Positions 1 to 8,300 of a stretch of DNA of 11,345 nt are shown here, one piece after another; position 1 is the stretch's first letter; each line of letters begins with the position of its first letter. This DNA is from M3007 sp964630705. GTDB taxonomy: Bacteria > Bacteroidota > Bacteroidia > Chitinophagales > Saprospiraceae. The stretch spans positions 1 through 11,345 of the forward strand of contig CAZVZH010000147.1 of NCBI GenBank assembly GCA_964630705.1, read 5' to 3'. The translations under genes were made by a program, and so were the position numbers. The notes under the pieces were generated by a model that saw only the letters and a list, made by a program, of their open reading frames with translations, searched no databases and had not been told where the DNA came from.

Positions 1-56
1 CTCTGCCCAAATTGTACATTCATCCTCCCGTTTTCACACTTTAAAAATTTTACTAA
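1..56 (+). other. AT-rich leader of the choice-of-anchor B gene
   Basis: Short upstream stretch that becomes strongly AT-rich over the last 20 bases before the ATG. No Shine-Dalgarno-like purine run is visible, which is normal for Bacteroidota, where A/T-rich leaders often replace it. I see no match to the Bacteroidota -7 element (TAnnTTTG), so the promoter is probably further left, outside the window. Confidence 0.3.
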
Positions 57-2195
57 ATGCGCTTCCTTGTACTCATCTGCCTCGGGCTGCTCGCCAGCAC
101 CCTGTTTTCCCAAAATGTAAACGTCACGTTCCAGTCCAAAACCACCTACACGGGCCAAACCCTTTCCAACATCTGGGGCTACGCTGCCGGTGGCAAAGAG
201 TATGCCCTGGTGGGCGCGAAAAACGGCCTGATCGTCACGGATGTAACCAACCCGGCCGCCCCGGTGCAAATTGTACAGATCGCCGGGCCGGTCAGCCAGT
301 GGCGGGAGATCAAAACCTACCAGCACTACGCGTACGTGGCTACGGAGGGCGGCGGCGGCTTGCAGATCGTCGACTTGTCGCCCCTGCCGAGCGCCAGCCT
401 GCCGGTGTACACCTACACAGGCGGCGGCACTACGCCCGCTACCCTGAGCACCATCCACGCCTTGCACGTCGATGAAACCAAGGGTTTTTTGTACCTGTAC
501 GGCTCCAATCTGGTGAGCGGCCGCGCCTGCGTATTCGACCTCAACACCGACCCCACCGCGCCGGTGTACAAGGGCTACTACAATCCTGTCGGCTATGCCC
601 ACGACGGCTATGTGAACAACGATACCATGTTTGCCGCGCATATCTACGCCGGGCAAGTGTCGATCGTCGACATGACCAACAAAACCGGCGCGAACAATCA
701 AATTGGCGTCAGCCTTGCCGCACCGATCACCACGCCCCTGGTTTTTTCCCACAATACCTGGCGCTGGGGCAACACCTTGTTTACTACCGACGAGAAGGCC
801 AACTCTACCCTCGCCGCCTACGACATCAGCGACCTGGGTAACATCACCCTGCTCGACCAAATTCAGAGCAACCCCGGCTCCAACTCCATCGTACACAATA
901 CCTACATCCGCGATGCCTACGCTGTGACCTCCTGGTATGTCGACGGCTTCACGATTGTCGACGCGAGCCGCCCCGACAACCTGGTGCAAGTGGGCAACTA
1001 CGACACCTACACCAATACCGGCACCGGCTTCAACGGCGCCTGGGGGGTGTACCCTTTCCTGCCTTCGGGCAACATTCTGGTGTCGAACATCAACGGCACG
1101 AGCAGTTCGAACGGCGAACTTTGGGTGCTCTCGCCCACGTACCAGCGCGGCTGTTACATCGAAGGTGTGGTGACCGACGCCGTGACCGGCAACCCGATTC
1201 CGGCCGCCAAAGCGGAACTGTTGTCGACCACCACTACACAGAACACGAATGCCTTTGGCGTATACAAAATGGGACAGCTGCAAAGCGGCAGCTACACCTT
1301 CCAGGTCACTAAAGCCGGCTACCTGCCGTTCACGCAAACAGTCAGCATTTCCAATGGTGTGCTCACCACGGTAAACGCGGCGCTCAGCCCCGTACCCAGC
1401 TGCACCTATGTAACGCACAACAGCCAAAACTTCGACGCCTCCTGGGGTATCTGGACCGACGGCGGCACCGACTGCGCGCGCGTCAACAACTCGACCTACG
1501 CCAACTCGGTTCCTTACAGTATTCAGCTGCGCGACGACACGAACACCTCCCTGATGACTACCTCCAATCAAAACTGCGCGAACTACTCCGAGATCAAGGT
1601 GAGTTTTTCCTTCATCACGGTGAGCTTCGACAATTCGAATGAAGATTTCTGGCTTCAAATTTCCACCAACGGCGGTACGAGCTACACCACGGTGGCCGAC
1701 TACGACTACAGTGTGCATTTTACCAACGGCGTCCGCCAAAATGTCACGGTGACCATACCCGGCCCCTTTACTTCCACCACCCGCTTCCGCTTCCGTTGCC
1801 ACGCCTCAGCCGACGACGATCAGGTGTATATCGACGATGTGGTCATCAGTGGTTGCCAGACTACCTTTGCGCCCGGCAGCGGTACGGAAACCGTCACTGA
1901 CGAACCGGTATCGTCCAGAGACCATATGACCATCTGGGACGATCTGCGCACGGGGCCTAACCCGGCTTCCGACGTTTTCAAGGCGCAGTTTACTGCCCAT
2001 ACGGCATTGCCGGCGGTAGATGTCGTGATCCTCAACATGGCAGGGCAGATCGTTCGCCAGGAGCGGCACAACTGTCCCGAAGGCTGGAACGAGCTCGACA
2101 TCGACGTACAAAACCTGGAGCCGGGCCACTACCTGGTTTGTTTCAGCGCACCCGGCGAACGGCGCGCTGTTCGGAAAATGACGGTGTCGCGGTAA
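57..2195 (+). CDS. Secreted choice-of-anchor B family protein with T9SS type A sorting domain
   Basis: A 712-residue exported protein. Residues 1-18 form a signal peptide with likely cleavage before Gln19. Residues about 25-360 carry LVIVD-like repeats, each a strand pair ending in a hydrophobic-Val-Asp motif (GLIVTDVTNPAAPV near 56, GLQIVDLS near 100, VSIVDM near 200, FTIVDASRPDNLV near 294), suggesting a beta-propeller. Histidines recur at blade turns (H134, H137, H182, H195, and HNT at 232 and 280), as is typical of the choice-of-anchor B family. Residues 365-446 are a carboxypeptidase-regulatory-like domain (GVVTDAVTGNPIPAAKAEL). Residues 449-600 are a MAM-like jelly-roll ending in YIDDVVISGC. 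Residues about 629-712 are a T9SS type A sorting domain (GPNPASD, then NMAGQIV, then LEPGHYLV). Family knowledge implies secretion by T9SS and attachment to the cell surface or release; the ligand is unknown. The start is the only ATG that gives an intact signal peptide. Neighbours are also secreted proteins. Confidence 0.87.
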   Translation: MRFLVLICLGLLASTLFSQNVNVTFQSKTTYTGQTLSNIWGYAAGGKEYALVGAKNGLIVTDVTNPAAPVQIVQIAGPVSQWREIKTYQHYAYVATEGGGGLQIVDLSPLPSASLPVYTYTGGGTTPATLSTIHALHVDETKGFLYLYGSNLVSGRACVFDLNTDPTAPVYKGYYNPVGYAHDGYVNNDTMFAAHIYAGQVSIVDMTNKTGANNQIGVSLAAPITTPLVFSHNTWRWGNTLFTTDEKANSTLAAYDISDLGNITLLDQIQSNPGSNSIVHNTYIRDAYAVTSWYVDGFTIVDASRPDNLVQVGNYDTYTNTGTGFNGAWGVYPFLPSGNILVSNINGTSSSNGELWVLSPTYQRGCYIEGVVTDAVTGNPIPAAKAELLSTTTTQNTNAFGVYKMGQLQSGSYTFQVTKAGYLPFTQTVSISNGVLTTVNAALSPVPSCTYVTHNSQNFDASWGIWTDGGTDCARVNNSTYANSVPYSIQLRDDTNTSLMTTSNQNCANYSEIKVSFSFITVSFDNSNEDFWLQISTNGGTSYTTVADYDYSVHFTNGVRQNVTVTIPGPFTSTTRFRFRCHASADDDQVYIDDVVISGCQTTFAPGSGTETVTDEPVSSRDHMTIWDDLRTGPNPASDVFKAQFTAHTALPAVDVVILNMAGQIVRQERHNCPEGWNELDIDVQNLEPGHYLVCFSAPGERRAVRKMTVSR

Positions 2196-2210
2196 ACGCG
2201 GACTGTATAA

Positions 2211-2277
2211 AAAAGTGTGCCGCACCTCGGCATAGGGTTTGAAAACCAAGTAGTCAATTGAGGTGTGGCCCACTTTT
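2211..2277. terminator. Imperfect inverted repeat, candidate terminator between the first two genes
   Basis: Arms of 18 bases at 2211-2228 and 2260-2277 pair at 17 of 18 positions if one G-U pair is allowed. The outer ends are AAAA and TTTT, so the structure looks similar from both strands. A small nested hairpin (GGTT/AACC around TGAA) lies at 2236-2247 in the loop. It starts 15 bases after the upstream stop codon and ends 68 bases before the next start. This position fits a Rho-independent terminator, or an RNA-stabilising hairpin that would reduce read-through into the peptidase gene. The T tract is only four bases, so terminator strength is uncertain. Confidence 0.55.
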
Positions 2278-2345
2278 CCGAATGATCCCTGCTAAACCGC
2301 CACTTCGATTACTTCATTCCTTGCAACATTTAACTAAAGCCTCCT

Positions 2346-4802
2346 ATGAAATGGAATAAACTTTTATCCGCCCTGCTTCTCTGCGTTTGCTCCACCCTCG
2401 CTTTGGCGCAACAAACGCCGCAAACCTACTCCCGCCTGAAAATCTACCTCGACCAACCCAACACCCTCGAACAACTGGCCGAGCTCGGCCTCGCCGTCGA
2501 CCACGGCGAACGCAGGGCCGACCGGACCTTTATCGGCGAGTTCAGCCAGGCGGAAATCCAGCTGATGAAAGGAAAATTCCGCTACGAGATACTGGTCAAC
2601 GATCTGGAAAAATTTTACGCCGACCGCATCCAGGCCGATCTGAAAGTCCAGCCTCCAGGCGAGGCGCCGGAGGCTTTTCCCTGTACGTTTACAACCCCCA
2701 CCAATTTCAATACCGGCTCGATGGGCAGCTACCTGACCCTCGACGAAGTGATGGCCGAGTTGGATGAAATGGCGGCGCTGTACCCGGGCCTGATTACGGC
2801 GCGCGCGGCGCTGCCCGGCACGACCACCGAAGGGCGTCAATTGTTCTGGGTGCGCATTTCCGACAATGCCGATGTTGACGAAGACGAACCCGAGGCCCTG
2901 TACACCGGCATGCACCACGCCCGCGAGCCGATGTCGATCATGAACCTGATCTTTTTCATGCACTACATCCTCGAAAACTATGCAACTGATCCGGACATTC
3001 AGGAAATTATCGACAACACCGAGCTGTACTTCATCCCCTGCCTCAACCCCGATGGCTACGAGTACAACCGCTCGACCAACCCCAATGGCGGCGGCATGTG
3101 GCGCAAAAACCGCCGCAACAACGGCGGCGGCAGCTACGGCGTCGACCTTAACCGCAACTACGGCTTCCAGTGGGGCTACAACAACTCAGGCTCGTCGCCC
3201 ACGTCCACCTCGGAAACCTACCGCGGTCCCAGCGCTTTTTCCGAACCGGAAACCCAGATGGTGCGCGATTTTTGCCTGGGGCGTCAGTTTGTCACAGCCC
3301 TGAACGACCATGCGTACGGCAACTACCTGATTGTGCCCTGGGGCTACATCAACGTCCTGGCTGAAGCGACCTTGTACGCCAGCATGGGCGACGACCTGAA
3401 CACCTGCAACAACTACCTTGTCGGCAATTGCTACACCACAGTGGGCTATGCCGTCAACGGCACCAGCGACGACTGGATGTACGGCGAGCAAACAGCCAAG
3501 GAAAAAATTTACGCCATCACACCCGAAGTCGGCACCTCGGCCGACGGGTTCTGGCCCCCGCCGTCCAAAATCCTGCCGTATTGCAACGATATGATGTACA
3601 CCAATTTGCGCATGGCCTACTATACCCGTTCGCTCAGTTGCCGGGCCGACGATATCGCCGTTACGCCCGCATCCAACAGCGCGCAGGTCGCCTGGACAGC
3701 AGGCTCGGGCGCCACCTCCTTCAATGTGCGCTACCGGCTGGTTGGCGGACCTACCTGGACGACCACCAGTACCACGGCCAGCTCCATCACCCTGCTGGGG
3801 CTCAACAGCTGCTCGGCCTACGAAGTGCAGGTACAGAGCATTTGCGGCGGGGTAGACGGACAGTATTCAGCCAGCGTCAATTTCAACACCCCCGGCGATC
3901 CGCTTCCGGGCAGCTGGGTGGGCGCCAATGTCGGCACTACGGGAGGCTTCGGCAGCGAGTGTTATTTTAGCTCTAGCGCTACCTACTCCATCACCGGCGG
4001 CGGCGCAATATCGAGCACCAATGTCGACGGTTTCCGGTTTGTGTACGCCACCCTTAACGGCGACGGTTCCATTACCGCCCGGGTGAATGCGCTGACGACC
4101 ACCAATAATAATAAAGCCGGGGTGATGATCCGCGAGTCGCTGGCCAACAACGCCCGCTCGGCCTCCAGCCTGATTGTGCGGGCATCGAATGCCTGGCGCA
4201 GCCAATTTGTGCGCCGCACCACCGCCGGCGCCAACGCCACCATCACCCAACCCAACACGACCACTACGCCGCCCTACTGGGTGCGCATCACCCGCAGCGG
4301 CAACACCTTTACCAGTTTCCGCTCGAGCAACGGCAGCTCCTGGACGCAGATCGGCAGCGCTACGGTTTCCATGCCCAGCACGACTTATGTCGGTCTGGTA
4401 GTAGCCTCCGGTAGTACCAGCTCGGGCGCAACCGCTACCCTCGGTAACGTTTCCACGACCGGTGTGGTAAGTTTGTTGGCATCCAACGAACGCAGCGAGG
4501 AAATCGCCCCGGTAGCCCGGCGGCAGGAACCCGGCCTGCAAGTAAACGTGTCGCCCAACCCGGGTGTCGACCGGATCAACGTACAACTGCAACTGCCGCA
4601 GGCCGGCCGGGTGGAACTGCAACTGTTCAACCTTATGGGGCAATCCCTGCTCCAAACGCCCGCCCAGGAAGCGCCGGCCGGCGCGGCCATCCAGGTGTTG
4701 GAGGTACCGGCCGACTTGCCGGCGGGTACCTACCTGATCCAGTGCCGGGTAGATGGGCAAGCGCCGGTGTCGGTGCGTTGGGTGAAGCGGAGCGCGCCGT
4801 AA
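2346..4802 (+). CDS. Secreted M14 family zinc carboxypeptidase with Fn3 and T9SS sorting domain
   Basis: An 818-residue exported metallopeptidase expected to remove C-terminal residues from peptides outside the cell. Residues 1-21 are a signal peptide (LALA before Gln22). Residues about 28-97 resemble a propeptide. The catalytic domain (about 125-430) matches M14 with carboxypeptidase A equivalents intact: zinc ligands H191 and E194 in HHARE, third ligand H322 in NDHAYG, oxyanion Arg R256 in WRKNR, carboxylate-binding N269 and R270 in GVDLNRNYGF, Tyr Y379 in WMYGE, and the general base E394 in TPEVGT. Residues 432-516 form an Fn3 domain. Residues about 518-710 form a concanavalin-like DUF1349-type sandwich (VDGFRFVYATLNGDGSITAR, AGVMIRES, YWVRITRSG). 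Residues 731-818 are a T9SS type A tail (VSPNPGVDRINV, LFNLMGQSLL, LPAGTYLIQC). The extra domains suggest binding to a polymeric substrate, which is inference. Substrate preference cannot be read from the sequence. No Shine-Dalgarno is evident; the ATG is set by the signal peptide. Confidence 0.93.
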   Translation: MKWNKLLSALLLCVCSTLALAQQTPQTYSRLKIYLDQPNTLEQLAELGLAVDHGERRADRTFIGEFSQAEIQLMKGKFRYEILVNDLEKFYADRIQADLKVQPPGEAPEAFPCTFTTPTNFNTGSMGSYLTLDEVMAELDEMAALYPGLITARAALPGTTTEGRQLFWVRISDNADVDEDEPEALYTGMHHAREPMSIMNLIFFMHYILENYATDPDIQEIIDNTELYFIPCLNPDGYEYNRSTNPNGGGMWRKNRRNNGGGSYGVDLNRNYGFQWGYNNSGSSPTSTSETYRGPSAFSEPETQMVRDFCLGRQFVTALNDHAYGNYLIVPWGYINVLAEATLYASMGDDLNTCNNYLVGNCYTTVGYAVNGTSDDWMYGEQTAKEKIYAITPEVGTSADGFWPPPSKILPYCNDMMYTNLRMAYYTRSLSCRADDIAVTPASNSAQVAWTAGSGATSFNVRYRLVGGPTWTTTSTTASSITLLGLNSCSAYEVQVQSICGGVDGQYSASVNFNTPGDPLPGSWVGANVGTTGGFGSECYFSSSATYSITGGGAISSTNVDGFRFVYATLNGDGSITARVNALTTTNNNKAGVMIRESLANNARSASSLIVRASNAWRSQFVRRTTAGANATITQPNTTTTPPYWVRITRSGNTFTSFRSSNGSSWTQIGSATVSMPSTTYVGLVVASGSTSSGATATLGNVSTTGVVSLLASNERSEEIAPVARRQEPGLQVNVSPNPGVDRINVQLQLPQAGRVELQLFNLMGQSLLQTPAQEAPAGAAIQVLEVPADLPAGTYLIQCRVDGQAPVSVRWVKRSAP

Positions 4803-4816
4803 GCGTTTATCGACAG

Positions 4817-4878
4817 CTGCTTTTTTTGCACGGCGAAAGGCATTGGTGTTTTCCAATGCCTTTCGCCGTGCAAAGCAG
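4817..4878 (+). terminator. Perfect 22-bp hairpin after the peptidase gene
   Basis: Arms 4825-4846 and 4853-4874 are perfectly complementary over 22 bases around a six-base loop (TGTTTT). Beyond a four-T bulge (4821-4824) the stem resumes with CTGC (4817-4820) against GCAG (4875-4878). It begins 14 bases after the stop codon, so it is the natural 3' end of the peptidase transcript. Unusually, the run of seven T lies 5' of the stem and becomes part of it, and no strong T tract follows on the plus strand. It may therefore be a 3' stabiliser or roadblock rather than a textbook intrinsic terminator. Confidence 0.65.
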
Positions 4879-5310
4879 TTTACAGGCGGCTACCCTTGCC
4901 CGAAAATCTGGGAACCCCGAAACTTAATGTGCAGTGCCTTCATGGAAATCTGATCTTTTGGAGTAATTTTGTTGGCGTTTTTAATGATTTAATCCGTTTT
5001 AATCCGCGTATAATGCTCATGAGCGTTGAAGTCTGAAGCCGCAAGTATTCCCTTCTCTTTTCCGCTCTCCTTATTAATTCCTGGAATTGCCGATGCCGGA
5101 TTGGTCCGCAAGGTTTGTTGTGGAGCATATTTGGCCGTGAGTAATGCGTAGAAATGGCGCACCGGCAAGGTTGTAAACTCCGCTCCATTGCGTTGTGGAG
5201 CGCCGTGTCTGAGTAATCAATACTGGGCAAATTGTTTCCCTTTTTGCCAGTCGAAGACAGAGAAAAAATTACAATGCGCGAAGACAGAATAGGCTTTAAA
5301 ATGATTCATT
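4879..5310. other. AT-richer intergenic region with no convincing gene
   Basis: This gap before the giant gene is clearly more AT-rich than the surrounding coding DNA. It holds a tandem pair of nine-base repeats (4988-5006), a ten-base palindrome GCTCATGAGC (5015-5024), a ten-base direct repeat GTTGTGGAGC (5117-5126 and 5192-5201), and a small hairpin CGCTCCA/TGGAGCG (5181-5187 and 5196-5202). A 96-codon open frame on the minus strand (4940-5230) starts at TTG, is rich in Lys, Arg and Leu, matches no family I recognise, and is probably chance. The region should contain the promoter of the giant gene, but I could not place a paired -33/-7 Bacteroidota promoter with confidence. A T-rich run with TTTTTG at 5241-5246 is the best -33-like candidate. 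Confidence 0.5.
4988..5006. repeat. Two tandem copies of TTTAATCCG
   Basis: TTTAATCCG occurs at 4988-4996 and again at 4998-5006, a ten-base period. Similar AATCCG-containing tracts recur in intergenic DNA of many Bacteroidota genomes, in my general experience, so this may be a remnant of a dispersed intergenic repeat. The ten-base palindrome at 5015-5024 follows closely. Function is unknown; a protein-binding site is possible but only inferred from the near one-helical-turn period. Confidence 0.35.
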
Positions 5311-8300
5311 ATGAATACTTCCTTTTACCCATCGTTGCGTAAAAACAGATTTGGAAATACTTTAGGTTGTGCCCTAAACCGCTCCAAGTGCTTAAGCTTG
5401 TTTTTTATCCTGGCAATGCTGACTCAGGGGCGCTCCCAAGTCGACATAGGCCTTCAAAATTTTGAGGCTTCTGGTAGTACCATGACGTACTCGGCTTCCG
5501 GCGGGACTACCCAAACCGGCAGTTCCACCTCTAGCGACCTCCCCGCTAGTTCGCCATTTTTTGTCAGCTCGAATACCGGCTACCGGATTACCAACGGAAC
5601 GGCAACCATTACCACCGCCAATGTCAGCGGCCTGAATGCCTACTATTCCAAAACGGCCACGGTTCGCCTGGCAGCCTTCAGCATTGCTTCCTCCGGTAAC
5701 GGCATGGATGGTAACGATTTGGTAACGATGGCAATTTCGCTGGACGGCGGAACGACCTACTCCAATGAGGTATCGGTGGAGGGAAACAGCAACGCTTACT
5801 GGGGCTACAGCACCGGTACAGGCATTGCATCAGCGACGTATGATGGAAACAACTCGGCTACAAATTTTCAAACTGGCGGCGGCGGTAACCGCACCACCGA
5901 CGGCTACTCCACCGTGACCGTTAACCTGCCGGAAAGCGCTACCCAGGTCCGCATCCGTATTACGATGGTTAACAACAGCAATAATGAGGCTTGGCTGATC
6001 GACGATATCCGGGTGACCGGTTTTGCCGTCACGAATTTTTATTCCAAATCGACCGGTAACCTGAACCTCACCAGTACCTGGGGCGTCAACACCGATGGCA
6101 CCGGCGCCGCGCCGGCGAACTTCACGGCCAACGGCCAGGTTTTCAATATCCGCAATAACGCCACGCCGACCATTGCCGCCAACTGGACGGTGAGCGGTAC
6201 GGGTTCCAAAGTAATCGTAGGCGACGGCGCCAACGCCTGCAATTTTTCGGTGCCCTCCGGTTTCGCCTTCAACGGTCCGGTGGATGTCAGCGCCAACGGA
6301 ACCCTGACCCTGCAAAATGCCACGATTCCCACTATCGGAACTTGCGCGGCTACCAGTACCGTGGATTATGCCAGCTCAGGCAACCAAAACATTACAGCCA
6401 CTACCTACGGCCACCTGAAAACCAGCACCGGCGGCACCAAAACCTTGCAAAACGACCTCACCATTGTGGCCGGCAACCTGACTATCGGCTCCGGATCGAC
6501 CTTGTCGGCGTCGGGTTCGGGCACCCGCGATATCGAACTTGCCGGTGACTGGACCAATAACGGGACGTTTACGGCCAGTAACGACATGGTTACCCTGAAC
6601 GGCAGCGGCGCGCAATCGATAGGCGGCGCCAATAGCACCACTTTCGAGGACCTTTTAGTTAACAAATCGGCCGGAACGGTAACCCTTACGAATAATCAGA
6701 TCGTGGTTGGAACCCTCACCCTTACCAGTGGCCTGGTCGCTTTGGGAAACAACAACCTCACGATTTCAGCCCGAAGCGGTGGAAGCAGCACCAGTTATGT
6801 CAGCACCAGTGGAACTGGCAAACTTATTATCGTTCAAACCACGGATTCTGGCTCCGGCGAACTTTTCCCGGTGGGCAATGGAAGTTATACGCCCATTACC
6901 ATCGACCCCTCCAACAACAACAGCAATTTCGGCGTGCGCGTCGTCGACGGTTTTTCGGCAGAATCCTCGGGCTGTTCCGGTTTTGTCACCGACGATGCCG
7001 TGAAAAAAATGTGGATTGTCAGCCGTGAATCGGGTACAGACAATATCAATAGCGTCATCACGCAATGGAATGCCACTGACGAAGGCTCCTCGTTTACGCG
7101 TACCTCCTGCGGGGTGGTACAGTACCTATCGGGCAACTGGGAAAACCCGACAAACGCCGCTGCTTCCGGTTCCAACCCCTATACGCGTACGCGAAGCAGC
7201 TTGTCGGTGTCGGGCGGCACTTTTGGCGTGTTGGACAACAATGCCTCGGTCAATCTCAGCGCGCCGACTGGAACCAGCAATAGTCCCATTTGCGCCGGCC
7301 TGACCCTGAACCTGAATTTGTCCGGTGGCCCGGTCAGCGGCGCTACTTACCAATGGTCAAAATCCGGCGGCGGGTTTACTCCTCCTGCCGGAGCGTCTGC
7401 TTCGATCCCGAATGCCCAAACAACCGACTCGGGCAACTACCTGCTGACCATGACAAAATATGGTTGTAATTATACCTCCTCGGCAGTACCCGTAACAGTC
7501 AATCCCGCTCCCAGTTGCTCGATCATGGGCCCCGACCCGGTGTGCGCCAGCTCGACGGGACACGTGTACACGGGCTCGGGTGGCGGCACGTATGTGTGGA
7601 GCATAGCGGGCAACGGCACGATCAGCGGCTCGACTACTAACCCGACGGTAACCGTCAACGCGGGCGCGACAGGCACGTACACCGTGACGGTGGTCGTGAC
7701 CAACGCAGGTTGCACTTCGTCGTGTTCAAAAACGGTGACAATAGGCGACAATGTTCCCCCTAATGCCCTTTGCAAAAATGCCACGGTTCAACTCGATGCT
7801 AATGGTAATGCTTCCATTACAACCGGGCAAATTGACAACGGCTCCAACGATGCCTGTGGCGCTGTCGGACTAAGCCTGAGTCAGAGCAGTTTTAATTGCA
7901 GCGACCGCACGCCCGGTCCGGGTATCTTAGGCAATGCGCTCAACTTTGATGGGGCAAACGACTACACGGAGCGCAGCCCGCTCTCCGCTCTGGGATCGGG
8001 TGATTTTACTTTCGAATTTTGGTATAAGGCCAACAGCCACTCTAGTTTCCCCGTTTTGTTTGCTCAGGATCAGTCGGGAGTCGGTACGCCGGCTTTTCGT
8101 GTGGAGATCAATTCATCCAACAATTCGATGTCGTTCTTCTTCAGCTCCACCGGCGCTTCGGTATCTAATTTAACCCCAACCAACTCCCTGACGGTAGGCG
8201 CCTGGACGCATTACGCTATCGTCCGTTCCGGAAATACATTTCTGTCATATGTAAACGGCGTGCTCCAGGCTACGACAAGTGCCAGTGGAACACCGACTTT

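Noticed and set aside
3867..4856. Long open frame on the minus strand (329 codons) opposite the peptidase gene
   Set aside because: It lies antisense to conserved Fn3, DUF1349-like and T9SS domains, starts inside the 4825-4874 hairpin, and has shadow-like composition.
4964..4971. TAATTTTG, a match to the Bacteroidota -7 promoter element
   Set aside because: No TTTG-like -33 element lies at the right distance, and it is about 340 bases from the next start codon.
4940..5230. 96-codon open frame on the minus strand in the intergenic gap
   Set aside because: It begins with TTG, has no recognisable family, is rich in basic residues in an AT-rich region with repeats, and lies antisense to the flanking plus-strand genes. 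Kept only as a note in the region entry.
5301..5342. 13-codon open frame overlapping the start of the giant gene in another frame
   Set aside because: ATG at 5301 to TAA at 5340-5342 could be a leader peptide, but there is no ribosome-binding signal and nothing distinctive in the peptide; chance is the simplest explanation.
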